Positions 50,874 through 59,343 of a stretch of DNA of 64,000 nt are shown here, piece after piece. This DNA is from JBGQOJ01 sp052119585 (GTDB taxonomy: Bacteria; Pseudomonadota; Alphaproteobacteria; Rhodobacterales; Rhodobacteraceae): the NCBI RefSeq assembly GCF_052119585.1, contig NZ_JBGQOJ010000004.1, forward strand, positions 1 to 64,000, given 5' to 3'. Both the position numbers and the translations under genes were made by a program. Positions within the stretch are counted from its first letter, which is position 1; every line of letters begins with the position of its first letter. The notes under the pieces are model-generated. The model did no database searches and was not told where the DNA came from. It was given only the letters and a program-made list of their open reading frames with translations.

Positions 50874-52301
50874 ATGAAAAATTTGAACCGCTATCCACGT
50901 GACATGCTGGGCTACGGCGCCACGCCACCCGATCCGAAATGGCCGGGCGGCGCAAAGATCGCCGTTCAATTCGTGGTCAATTACGAAGAGGGCGGCGAGA
51001 ACAACATCCTGCACGGCGATGCCGCGTCAGAGGCATTCCTGTCAGAGATCGTCGGTGCCGCCGCGTGGACCGGCCAGCGTCACTGGAACATGGAATCGAT
51101 CTATGAATACGGGGCGCGCGCGGGCTTCTGGCGGTTGCACCGTCTGTTCACCGAACAGGGCGTTCCTGTCACGGTTTATGGCGTCGCGACCGCGCTTGCC
51201 CGCTCTCCCGAACAGGTGGCGGCCATGCAATCCGCCGACTGGGAAATCGCCAGCCACGGCCTGAAATGGGTCGAATACAAAGACGCCACACCAGAGGCAG
51301 AGCGCGCCGATATGATCGCCGCAATCGCCCTGCACACCGAGGTGACAGGCACCCGCCCGCGCGGCTGGTATACGGGGCGCTGTTCCGTCAACACCGTCGA
51401 TATTGTGGCAAAGGAAGGCGGGTTCCACTACATATCCGATACCTATGCCGATGATCTGCCCTATTGGGTGCGCCTGCATGACCGTGACCAGCTGATTATT
51501 CCCTACACGCTGGACGCCAATGACATGCGGTTCGCAACGCCGCAGGGGTTCAACTCGGGCGACCAGTTTTTCACCTACCTCAAGGACAGCTTTGACGCGC
51601 TTTATGCCGAAGGTCAGGCCGGTCAGGCCAGAATGATGTCGATTGGTATCCACTGCCGTCTTCTCGGGCGTCCGGGCCGGATACAGGCCCTGCGCCGCTT
51701 CATCGACTACTGCAAAACCCATGACGCGGTCTGGTTTGCCCGCCGCATCGACATCGCGCGGCACTGGCACGAGACCCACCCCGCCCCCGCCCCGTGGGAC
51801 CGTCCGTCGCAGATGGACCGCGCCGCCTTTGTCGCCAAATTCGGCAGCGTGTTCGAGCATTCCCCATGGATCGCCGAACGCGCCTGGGACGACGAGCTGG
51901 GCATGGCCCATGACACCGCCACCGGATTGCACAGCGCCCTGTTCCGCAAGTTCCGCAGCGCCTCCGGGGTCGAGCGGCTGGCCGTCCTCACCGCCCACCC
52001 CGATCTTGCCGGAAAGCTGGCCGCAGCCAAACGCCTGACGGCCGAAAGCACATCGGAACAGGCCGGCGCGGGTCTGGACGCCCTGACGGCTGACGAACAC
52101 GCAACCTTCACCACGCTGAACACGCGCTATACCGAAACCTTTGGTTTTCCTTTCATAATCGCCGTCAAAGGGTTGTCGAAAGACGATATCCTGACCGCCT
52201 TCAAGGCCCGCGTCGACAATGACCGCGACACCGAATTCGCCACGGCCTGCGCGCAGGTCGAACGCATCGCGCTGCTGCGCCTCAAGGATCTTCTGCCATG
52301 A
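50874..52301 (+). CDS. puuE: Bifunctional allantoinase (PuuE)-OHCU decarboxylase (UraD)
   Basis: The 475-residue fusion begins with a polysaccharide-deacetylase-like PuuE domain (residues 1-305; RYPRDMLGYGATPPDPKWPGGAKIAVQFVVNYEEGGE, SIYEYGARAGFWRL, GWYTGRCSVNTVDIV, DDLPYWV). It ends with UraD (about 310-470; FVAKFGSVFEHSPWIAERAW, LTAHPDLAGKL, LNTRYTETFGFPFIIAVKG). UraD decarboxylates OHCU to (S)-allantoin and PuuE opens allantoin to allantoate. ATG at 50874 is preferred; an in-frame TTG lies at 50868. Followed by ATGA-overlapping ureidoglycine aminohydrolase. Confidence 0.93.
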   Translation: MKNLNRYPRDMLGYGATPPDPKWPGGAKIAVQFVVNYEEGGENNILHGDAASEAFLSEIVGAAAWTGQRHWNMESIYEYGARAGFWRLHRLFTEQGVPVTVYGVATALARSPEQVAAMQSADWEIASHGLKWVEYKDATPEAERADMIAAIALHTEVTGTRPRGWYTGRCSVNTVDIVAKEGGFHYISDTYADDLPYWVRLHDRDQLIIPYTLDANDMRFATPQGFNSGDQFFTYLKDSFDALYAEGQAGQARMMSIGIHCRLLGRPGRIQALRRFIDYCKTHDAVWFARRIDIARHWHETHPAPAPWDRPSQMDRAAFVAKFGSVFEHSPWIAERAWDDELGMAHDTATGLHSALFRKFRSASGVERLAVLTAHPDLAGKLAAAKRLTAESTSEQAGAGLDALTADEHATFTTLNTRYTETFGFPFIIAVKGLSKDDILTAFKARVDNDRDTEFATACAQVERIALLRLKDLLP

Positions 52302-53119
52302 CCAGCTACTATGCGCCCAAGGGCGGACTGCCGCCACAGACCCAGCTGACAACCGACCGCGCCACATTCACCGAAGCCTATGCGGTGATCCCGAAAGGCA
52401 CGATGTCGGACATCGTCACCTCGTACCTGCCGCATTGGAACAAAACCCGCGCATGGATCATCGCGCGGCCCTTGTCGGGCTTCGCCGAAACCTTCAGCCA
52501 GTATATCGTCGAGCTGTCCCCGCAGGGTGGTAGCGACCGCCCCGAAATGGACCCGGCGGCAGAGGGCGTCGTGTTCGTGGTCGAAGGGCTGCTGACCCTG
52601 ACCCTTGACGGCGAGCGGCACCACATGGCCGAGGGCGGCTATGCCTTCCTTCCGCCGGGAACCGTCTGGACCGTCGAAAATACCAGCGCCGAAGCGGTGA
52701 AATTCCACTGGATCAGAAAGGCCTACGAGGCGGTCGATGGCATCCCCGCACCCAAGGCCTTTGTCACCAACGAGCAGGACATTGCCCCGACCGTCATGCC
52801 CGATACCAATGGCGCATGGGCCACGACGCGCTTTGTCGATGTCACGGACCTGAGCCACGACATGCATGTGACCATCGTCACCTTCCAGCCCGGCGGGGTC
52901 ATCCCCTTTGCCGAAACCCATGTGATGGAACATGGGCTTTATGTGCTGGAAGGAAAGGCCGTCTACCTGCTGAACCGCGACTGGGTCGAGGTCGAGGCGG
53001 GCGATTTCATGTGGCTGCGCGCCTTTTGTCCGCAGGCCTGTTACGCAGGCGGGCCGGGGCCGTTCCGCTATTTGCTGTACAAGGACGTGAACCGCCACGC
53101 CAGGTTGGGCCGCCCGTGA
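52298..53119 (+). CDS. allE: (S)-ureidoglycine aminohydrolase (bicupin)
   Basis: The 273-residue protein has two cupin folds. The second contains the metal and substrate site FAETHVMEHGLYVLEGKAVYLLNRDWVEVEAGDFMWLRAFCPQACYAGG. This matches UGlyAH/AllE, which converts (S)-ureidoglycine to (S)-ureidoglycolate. N-terminal YYAPKGGLPPQTQL is also typical. ATG overlaps the puuE stop; its end overlaps the allA GTG by four bases. Confidence 0.92.
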   Translation: MTSYYAPKGGLPPQTQLTTDRATFTEAYAVIPKGTMSDIVTSYLPHWNKTRAWIIARPLSGFAETFSQYIVELSPQGGSDRPEMDPAAEGVVFVVEGLLTLTLDGERHHMAEGGYAFLPPGTVWTVENTSAEAVKFHWIRKAYEAVDGIPAPKAFVTNEQDIAPTVMPDTNGAWATTRFVDVTDLSHDMHVTIVTFQPGGVIPFAETHVMEHGLYVLEGKAVYLLNRDWVEVEAGDFMWLRAFCPQACYAGGPGPFRYLLYKDVNRHARLGRP

Positions 53120-53619
53120 CCGGCGCGCGGATCATATACACCGAACCCCTGACCGCCGCGGCCTTTGCGCCGTTCGGCGACCTGCTGGATACGCAGGGCA
53201 AGCCCGACAAGATCATCAATCAGGGGTTCTGTGGCCGCTACCACGACCGCGCAACGCTGGACTTCGGGCCAGAGGGTCGTGCGGGCATCAGCCTGTTCAA
53301 GGCAGAGCCCCGTGCCCTGCCCCTCACCCTTGATCTGGTAGAGCGGCACCCCGAAGGAACGCAGGCCTTCATTCCGATGAGCATGGACCCGTTCCTGATC
53401 ATCGTCGCCCCCGACATGGGCGGCACCCCCGGCACCCCGCGCGCGTTTGTCAGCGCGGCAGGGCAGGCCATCAATTACCACCGCGCCATATGGCACGGTG
53501 TCCTGACCCCGCTGCACGCGCCGGGGTTGTTTGCCGTGGTGGACCGCATAGGGGCCAGCCCGAACCTGGAAGAACACTGGTTCGAGCCCCCCTACGAGAT
53601 CCGCCAAAACCGGGAATGA
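53116..53619 (+). CDS. allA: Ureidoglycolate lyase
   Basis: The 167-residue AllA-fold enzyme has AFAPFGDLLDTQGKP, INQGFCGRYHD, ISLFKAEPRALPLTLDLVERHPEGTQAFIPM, and NYHRAIWHGVLTPL with the catalytic-site residues. It cleaves ureidoglycolate to glyoxylate and urea. GTG start in GTGA overlap with allE. Glyoxylate made here could enter the BHA cycle encoded 3 kb downstream. Confidence 0.93.
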   Translation: MTGARIIYTEPLTAAAFAPFGDLLDTQGKPDKIINQGFCGRYHDRATLDFGPEGRAGISLFKAEPRALPLTLDLVERHPEGTQAFIPMSMDPFLIIVAPDMGGTPGTPRAFVSAAGQAINYHRAIWHGVLTPLHAPGLFAVVDRIGASPNLEEHWFEPPYEIRQNRE

Positions 53620-53666
53620 CCGCCAATAAAAGAAGCGGTCGAACCTTCCAACAAAGGGACAGAAGA

Positions 53667-55025
53667 ATGAGTGACGCATCCATTGGAACGCCAGAGCAAC
53701 TGCGCGATCCTGACTATATGCCGCCTTTGGGCACCGCAATTCCGCTGGGTATCCAGCATGTGCTGGCGATGTTTGTGTCGAACGTGACACCTGCCATCAT
53801 CGTCTGTGGCGCAGCCGGTATCGGCTTCGGGTCCGATCAGGGGGCCCTGGGCTTTCCCGATATGAACTACATGATCCAGATGTCGATGCTGTTCGCAGGT
53901 ATCGCCACGCTGTTTCAAACCATAGGGATTGGCCCCGTCGGTGCCCGCCTGCCGATCGTGCAGGGAACCTCCTTTGCCTTTATTCCGGTCATGATCCCTG
54001 CGGTCGCGGGTCTTGGTTCTGCCGGTCTGGCCGGTTTGATGACCGGCGTGTTGATCGGTGGCCTGTTCCACTTTTGCCTTGGCTTCTTTATCGGGCGCAT
54101 CCGCTTTGCCCTGCCGCCACTTGTCACCGGCCTGATCGTTCTGATGATCGGTCTGGCACTGGTCAAAGTCGGCATCCAGTATGCAGCCGGCGGCGTGCCC
54201 ATGATGGGAAAACCTGAATTCGGCTCGCTGGCCATGTGGTTGCCGGCGCTTGTGGTGGTTGTCGTCACCCTTGCGGTCAAGTTCTTTTCGCGTGGATTTA
54301 CCGCCGTCGCAGCCGTCCTGATCGGGATCATCGCCGGATATATCGTCGCCTATTTCATGGGTCAGGTCAATTTCGGCAATGTCGGTCGCGCCAGCATGTT
54401 CGCGCTGCCGATGCCGTTCAAATGGGGCTTTGAGTTCAACACCGCCATCATCCTTGGCATGTGTTTCATGGCCATCGTTTCGGCCATCGAGACTGTCGGC
54501 GACACCTCGGGCATCACCAAGGGCGGCGCGGGCCGCGAGGCGACCGACAAAGAGATCACCGGCGCGACCTTCGCCGACGGGCTTGGGACAGCGATCGCCG
54601 GTGTGTTCGGCGGCCTTCCCAACACATCCTTCAGCCAGAACGTCGGCCTTGTCGCAATGACGGGCCTGATGAGCCGCCACGTTGTGACCATCGGCGCGAT
54701 CTTTCTGATCGTCTGCGGGTTTATCCCGAAGGTCGGCGCGATCATCAATACCGTGCCGATCAACGTGTTGGGGGGCGGTGTGATCGTCATGTTCGGCATG
54801 GTGTGCGCATCTGGCATCAACATGCTGTCCGATGTGAACTGGAACCGCCGGAACATGGTGATCTTTGCGGTTGCCCTGTCTGTCAGCCTTGGCCTGCAAC
54901 TGGAGCCATCCGCGTTGCAGCACGTCGGCAAGACCGCACAGATCCTCCTGACATCGGGCCTGCTGCCCGCGGCGTTCATCGCGATTGTTCTGAACCTGAT
55001 CCTGCCAGAAGACTTGCCGGAATAA
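53667..55025 (+). CDS. NCS2 xanthine/urate permease
   Basis: The 452-residue membrane protein has about 14 helices and NCS2 signatures: PLGIQHVLAMFVSNVTPAIIV, VGARLPIVQGTSFAFIP, AIETVGDTSGITKGG, GGLPNTSFSQNVGLVAMTGL. The QNxGxxxxT block is that of the purine (xanthine/urate) branch. It probably imports urate or xanthine for the adjacent pathway. GACAGAAGA precedes ATG at 53667. A strong terminator follows. Confidence 0.9.
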   Translation: MSDASIGTPEQLRDPDYMPPLGTAIPLGIQHVLAMFVSNVTPAIIVCGAAGIGFGSDQGALGFPDMNYMIQMSMLFAGIATLFQTIGIGPVGARLPIVQGTSFAFIPVMIPAVAGLGSAGLAGLMTGVLIGGLFHFCLGFFIGRIRFALPPLVTGLIVLMIGLALVKVGIQYAAGGVPMMGKPEFGSLAMWLPALVVVVVTLAVKFFSRGFTAVAAVLIGIIAGYIVAYFMGQVNFGNVGRASMFALPMPFKWGFEFNTAIILGMCFMAIVSAIETVGDTSGITKGGAGREATDKEITGATFADGLGTAIAGVFGGLPNTSFSQNVGLVAMTGLMSRHVVTIGAIFLIVCGFIPKVGAIINTVPINVLGGGVIVMFGMVCASGINMLSDVNWNRRNMVIFAVALSVSLGLQLEPSALQHVGKTAQILLTSGLLPAAFIAIVLNLILPEDLPE

Positions 55026-55050
55026 ACGCTCCATTCCGCACAAAACAAAG

Positions 55051-55084
55051 CCCCTGCAGAGTGATCTGCGGGGGTATTTTTTCG
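55051..55084 (+). terminator. Rho-independent terminator after the purine permease
   Basis: CCCCTGCAGA (55051-55060), loop GTGA, TCTGCGGGGG (55065-55074), then TATTTTTT. This is the clearest intrinsic terminator in the window and closes the urate operon. Confidence 0.88.
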
Positions 55085-55114
55085 AGTATTTTTGCCGAGA
55101 AGATGAACGAAGGG

Positions 55115-56101
55115 CTAGCCCGCCATTTTCGCCGCGACATCCAGCATGCGGCAGGAAAACCCCCATTCATTGTCATACCAGCCAAAGACGCGCAGCAGGC
55201 CACCGTCCGTGACCCGTGTCTCGATTCCGGCCATGATGATCGACTCGGGTCTTTGACGCAGGTCGGATGAGACAAGCGGATCGTCCTCGTATCCGATCAC
55301 ACCACCCGCGCCCTGCATCAGGGCATTGACCGCATCCGCCGTTACAGCAGTGTCCGTCATGACCGCCAGATCAACCGCGCTGACGCTGGCCACGGGCACG
55401 CGCACGGCGCTGGCTTGAATGCGGCCTGCCAGATGCGGCAAGACCAGATCGGTCAGATGACCCGCGCTGGTCGTCGTTGGCACCATCGACAAGGCGGCGG
55501 CGCGGCTGCGTACCAGTTCTCCGCCGGTGGGCGCATCGACTGTCGGCTGGCTGCGGGTGTAGCAATGGATGGTTGTCATGGACCCAGTGGTGATTGCGTA
55601 GGCGTCATCCAGAAGGCGCATCAGCGGGGCCAGCGCATTTGTCGTACAACTGGCGTTGGACACGATGGGCTGGTCCGACAGCGCGGTGTCATTGGCCCCA
55701 AGGACCAGCGTCAGATCCGCATCGGGGCAGGGCCCCGAGATCAGCACCCGCTTTGCCCCGCCCGCAATGGCCCGCGCCGCGAATGCGCGATTCCGCGCCT
55801 TGCCGGTGCAGTCCAGCACAAGGTCGATGTCTGTCAGATCAAGCTGAGACAGGTCGGGGGCTGCACTGAACCGAAGCCTGTGCCCGTTGACAATCAGGGC
55901 ATCCTGCGCGGTTTCCACGTGTCCGCGGAACGGCCCGAAAACGGAATCGTATTTGAAGAGATAGGCACAGGCCTCGATCCCCGCGATGTCGTTCACGGCG
56001 ACGATGTCCAGAGTTGGCCAGCGATTGTCTTCGGCCCATGCCCGCAGAACCGAACGGCCGATCCGGCCAAATCCATTGATAGCAATCCGCAACTTTTTCA
56101 T
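55115..56101 (-). CDS. Glyceraldehyde-3-phosphate dehydrogenase family protein
   Basis: The 328-residue protein begins KKLRIAINGFGRIGRSVLRA and has the catalytic cysteine motif SNASCTTNALAPL, the His region TTIHCYTRSQPTVDAP, SAVRVPVASVSAVDLAV and the C-terminal WYDNEWGFSCRMLDV. It could be GapA/GapB or erythrose-4-phosphate dehydrogenase. It is somewhat shorter and more divergent than housekeeping GAPDH, so a specialised paralogue is likely. GGAG six bases before ATG at 56101. It lies 72 bases downstream of bhcD in the same direction, separated by a hairpin. Confidence 0.85.
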   Translation of the reverse strand: MKKLRIAINGFGRIGRSVLRAWAEDNRWPTLDIVAVNDIAGIEACAYLFKYDSVFGPFRGHVETAQDALIVNGHRLRFSAAPDLSQLDLTDIDLVLDCTGKARNRAFAARAIAGGAKRVLISGPCPDADLTLVLGANDTALSDQPIVSNASCTTNALAPLMRLLDDAYAITTGSMTTIHCYTRSQPTVDAPTGGELVRSRAAALSMVPTTTSAGHLTDLVLPHLAGRIQASAVRVPVASVSAVDLAVMTDTAVTADAVNALMQGAGGVIGYEDDPLVSSDLRQRPESIIMAGIETRVTDGGLLRVFGWYDNEWGFSCRMLDVAAKMAG

Positions 56102-56122
56102 TCTCTGCTCCGCAACGCAAAC

Positions 56123-56146
56123 GGCGGCGGACATGATGCCGCCGCC
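56123..56146 (-). terminator. Hairpin between bhcD and the GAPDH gene
   Basis: GGCGGCGG (56123-56130) pairs perfectly with CCGCCGCC (56139-56146). It may end the bhc operon or act as an attenuator before the GAPDH gene. Confidence 0.5.
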
Positions 56147-56173
56147 GCTTAGGTAATCAGGTATTTCGGGCGT

Positions 56174-57139
56174 CTACAACGCCACCTCGATCGCCACACC
56201 TTTTGTCAGGGCAAGGTCCACCGCCTTTTTGGCAACCGCCAGATCCTGAAGGCCAACGCCGGTTCCATCAAACAGCGTGATTTCGGTGTCCGAGGTGCGG
56301 CCCGTGTGGGTGCCGTTGATGACGTCGCCGATCTGAATGATATCGGATGCCGCGATCAGCCCCTGCGCGACGGCATGCTGCGCCTCGCCGATTGTGACCG
56401 ATTGCGCGATCTCGTCGGTAAAGACGGTGGCCCTGGCGACAAGCGCTGCGTCCACCTCCTGTTTGCCCTTCGTGTCGGTGCCCATGCAGGCAAGATGCGT
56501 GCCGGGCCTGACCTGCCCCGCCATGATGATCGGATCAAAGCTGGAGGTGATCGTGATAATCACATCGGCCTGCGCCCCGAGTTCATCAAGCGAGACCGAC
56601 TCGAATGGCAGCCCCAGTTCTGCGGCGGTCTCGGCCAGACGCGACAACATTTCGGGGTGAAGGTTCCAGCCGATGACTTTCTGAAAGTCGCGTTGTTTCA
56701 CTGCGGCCCTCATCTGGAAGGCTGACTGATGGCCCGCACCGACCATACCCAGAACGCGGGCATCCTTGCGCGCCAGATGCTTGATCGACACCGCCGAGGC
56801 AGCAGCGGTGCGCAGCGCGGTCAACAGGTTGCCCCCCACCATCGCGCTGGCCTGCCCCGTGTCCGCGTCGAACAGGAAGACCGTGGACTGGTGGTTCGTC
56901 AGCCCCTTGGCCATGTTGCCCGGCCAGTAGCCCCCCGATTTCAGACCCAGCGCCAGACCGGCACGGTCAAAGCCCGACTTGAACCCATACAGAGCGTCCG
57001 CATGGCCGATAGATTCGCGGATGACGGGAAAGTTGTAGGCGTCGCCCTTTGCCATGGCGGCAAACACCGCCTCGACCGCGTCGAAAGCGGCCTCTGGTGT
57101 GATCAGGCCTGCGATTTCCTTTTCGGGAACGATAATCAT
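56174..57139 (-). CDS. bhcD: Iminosuccinate reductase, ornithine cyclodeaminase family
   Basis: The 321-residue OCD/mu-crystallin protein has an N-terminal AAFDAVEAVFAAMAKGDAYNFPVIRESIGH, FKSGFDRAGLALGLKSGGYWPGN, a Rossmann nucleotide site VLGMVGAGHQSAFQMRA, and TDTKGKQEVDAALVARATVF. In the BHA cycle it reduces iminosuccinate to L-aspartate with NADH. This family assignment rests on gene order with bhcA, bhcB and bhcC. ATG at 57139; frame continues upstream to 57289 without support. Confidence 0.92.
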   Translation of the reverse strand: MIIVPEKEIAGLITPEAAFDAVEAVFAAMAKGDAYNFPVIRESIGHADALYGFKSGFDRAGLALGLKSGGYWPGNMAKGLTNHQSTVFLFDADTGQASAMVGGNLLTALRTAAASAVSIKHLARKDARVLGMVGAGHQSAFQMRAAVKQRDFQKVIGWNLHPEMLSRLAETAAELGLPFESVSLDELGAQADVIITITSSFDPIIMAGQVRPGTHLACMGTDTKGKQEVDAALVARATVFTDEIAQSVTIGEAQHAVAQGLIAASDIIQIGDVINGTHTGRTSDTEITLFDGTGVGLQDLAVAKKAVDLALTKGVAIEVAL

Positions 57140-57191
57140 TCTGGGTATCCGATATTTCAAGAGGGTTTGGCGGGCGCACCCGCCATTTGAC

Positions 57192-58355
57192 TTAGTAGGC
57201 CTTGCCGCGCGCCGAGACCGGCCAAAGCGTTTCAACCTTGCCGTTGCGCACGCCCACATACCAATCGTGGACGTTGCAGGTCGGATCACAGTGGCCCGGC
57301 ACCAGCTTCAGCTTGTCGTTCACTTTCAGCACGCCATCCGGGTCCTCGACCACGCCGTGTTCATCCGAGCATTTGGCGTATTTCACATCCGTGCGGCCAA
57401 AGATGATCGGCAGACCGCTGTCGACCGACTGCGCCTTGAGGCCAGCATCGACAATGGCCTTGTCCGCCTTTGTGTGGCTCATGACAGAGGTCAGGATGAA
57501 CAATGCGTTCTCCCACTCTCCCTGATCGATCCGCTTGCCGTCCTTGTCAAGAATGCGGCCATAGTCGGCATCCATGAAGGCATAAGACCCACACTGAAGC
57601 TCGTTATACACACCCGATGCCCCCTCGAAGTAATAGCTGCCCGTGCCGCCACCGCCGACGATGTCGCAGTCCAGCCCTTCGGCCTTTAGCCCGTCCACCG
57701 CATCACGCACCATGGCGACGGAAATGTCGATCTTGGCTTTGCGGTCGTCATAGCTGTCCATGTGCTGCATCGCGCCCTGATAGGCCTGAATGCCGGCGAA
57801 CTTCAGTCCCTCGGCGGCGTGGATCGCCTTGGCAATCTCGATGACGGCGGGGGTGGTCGTCACACCACAGCGCCCCGCGCCGCAGTCGATTTCGACCAGA
57901 CATTCGATCTGCGTTCCATGCCTGACCGCCGCCGCCGAAAGGTCGGCAACATTGGCCAGATCATCGACACAGCAGATCGTGCGCGCCCCCAGTTTCGGCA
58001 GCCGCGCCAGACGGTCGATCTTGGCCGGATCACGCACCTGATTGGACACCAAGACATCCTTGATGCCGCCACGGGCAAAGACCTCTGCCTCTGATACCTT
58101 CTGGCAGCACACACCGCACGACCCGCCCAGCCTTTCCTGAAGCAGGGCCACATCGACGGATTTATGCATCTTGCCGTGGACACGGTGGCGCACGCCCATT
58201 TGCGCGGCGAAATTGCCCATTTTGGTGATGTTGCGTTCCAGCGCGTCCAGATCAAGGACCAGACAAGGGGTCTGGATGTCGGCCTCGTCCATGCCGATCG
58301 CAGCGGGAATATCATAGCCGACTTCGAGGTCGTCGAATGTCACAGGTGCGTTCAT
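57192..58355 (-). CDS. bhcC: beta-Hydroxyaspartate aldolase
   Basis: The 387-residue alanine-racemase-fold PLP enzyme of the D-threonine aldolase type has RHRVHGKMHKS with the likely Schiff-base Lys62, LVEIDCGAGRCGV, and the C-terminal metal site VPGHCDPTCNVHDWYV. It joins glycine and glyoxylate to (2R,3S)-beta-hydroxyaspartate, the carbon-forming step of the cycle. AAGGA ribosome site; 13 bases downstream of bhcB. Confidence 0.95.
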   Translation of the reverse strand: MNAPVTFDDLEVGYDIPAAIGMDEADIQTPCLVLDLDALERNITKMGNFAAQMGVRHRVHGKMHKSVDVALLQERLGGSCGVCCQKVSEAEVFARGGIKDVLVSNQVRDPAKIDRLARLPKLGARTICCVDDLANVADLSAAAVRHGTQIECLVEIDCGAGRCGVTTTPAVIEIAKAIHAAEGLKFAGIQAYQGAMQHMDSYDDRKAKIDISVAMVRDAVDGLKAEGLDCDIVGGGGTGSYYFEGASGVYNELQCGSYAFMDADYGRILDKDGKRIDQGEWENALFILTSVMSHTKADKAIVDAGLKAQSVDSGLPIIFGRTDVKYAKCSDEHGVVEDPDGVLKVNDKLKLVPGHCDPTCNVHDWYVGVRNGKVETLWPVSARGKAY

Positions 58356-58368
58356 CGTCTTGTCCTTC

Positions 58369-59343
58369 TCAGCGCTGCATCCAGGGCAGCTTGTCCAAAT
58401 CCACGTTGCCGCCAGTGATAATCACGCCAACGCGCTTGCCACGAAACAGCTCTTTGTTCTTCAGGATGGTAGCCAGCGGCGGGGCGCAACTGGGTTCCAT
58501 CACGATCTTCATGCGTTGCCATGTCAAACGCATCGCGGCGACGATCTCTTCCTCTGTCGCGGTCAGAACGTCGGTCACATGGGTCTTGACGAAATGCCAT
58601 GTCAGGTCTTTCAGCGGCACTTTCAGGCCGTCGGCGATTGTATCGGGGGCATCATCCGCGATGATATGGCCCGCGCGGAACGACCGCGCCGCATCGTCGG
58701 CATTCAGCGGCTCTGCGGCATAGACTTTGATCTGCGGCGCGATGTTCGACAAGGTCAGGCAGGTGCCAGAGATCATGCCGCCCCCCCCGATCGGCGCAAC
58801 CATCGCATCCAGACCTTCGACCTGCTCGTTGAATTCAAGGCTACAGGTGGCCTGTCCGGCAATGACGCGCGGATCGTTGTAGGGATGCACGAAATCTGCG
58901 CCCGACCGGGCGACAACCTCTGCAAACACCGCCTCGCGGCTGCTTGTCGACGGCTCGCATTCGACAATTGTGCCGCCATACCCGCGCACCGCGTCCTTTT
59001 TGGCCTGCGGGGCGGTGCGCGGCATAACCACGGTCACCGGAATTCCGCGACGGCCCGCCGCATATGACAGCGACAGCGCATGGTTTCCCGACGAGTGCGT
59101 GGCAACCCCGATTTGGGCCTTTTCGTCGGACAGACCAAAGACCGCATTGGATGCGCCGCGCACCTTGAACGCGCCGGCCTTCTGAAAGTTCTCGCATTTG
59201 AAGAACAGCTCTGCGCCGGTCAGCTCGTTCAGATAGCTGGAGGTCAGAACAGGGGTGCGATGGATGTAGGGCTTGATCCGCTCGTGCGCTTCAAGAACGT
59301 CGTCGTAAGTGGGGATATACATCTCGGACAGGTCTTTCATCAT
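58369..59343 (-). CDS. bhcB: beta-Hydroxyaspartate dehydratase
   Basis: The 324-residue fold-II PLP enzyme, of the threonine dehydratase/serine racemase type, has KCENFQKAGAFKVRGASNA with Schiff-base Lys60, ATHSSGNHALSLSYAAG, VAPIGGGGMISG and the C-terminal GVIITGGNVDLDKLP. It dehydrates beta-hydroxyaspartate to iminosuccinate for BhcD. ATGATGA overlaps the bhcA stop. Confidence 0.95.
   Translation of the reverse strand: MMKDLSEMYIPTYDDVLEAHERIKPYIHRTPVLTSSYLNELTGAELFFKCENFQKAGAFKVRGASNAVFGLSDEKAQIGVATHSSGNHALSLSYAAGRRGIPVTVVMPRTAPQAKKDAVRGYGGTIVECEPSTSSREAVFAEVVARSGADFVHPYNDPRVIAGQATCSLEFNEQVEGLDAMVAPIGGGGMISGTCLTLSNIAPQIKVYAAEPLNADDAARSFRAGHIIADDAPDTIADGLKVPLKDLTWHFVKTHVTDVLTATEEEIVAAMRLTWQRMKIVMEPSCAPPLATILKNKELFRGKRVGVIITGGNVDLDKLPWMQR

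Noticed and set aside
53592..55166. 524-codon minus-strand frame opposite the NCS2 permease
   Set aside because: Asp/His/Gln-rich antisense of a membrane protein; the sense strand has clear NCS2 motifs and a terminator.
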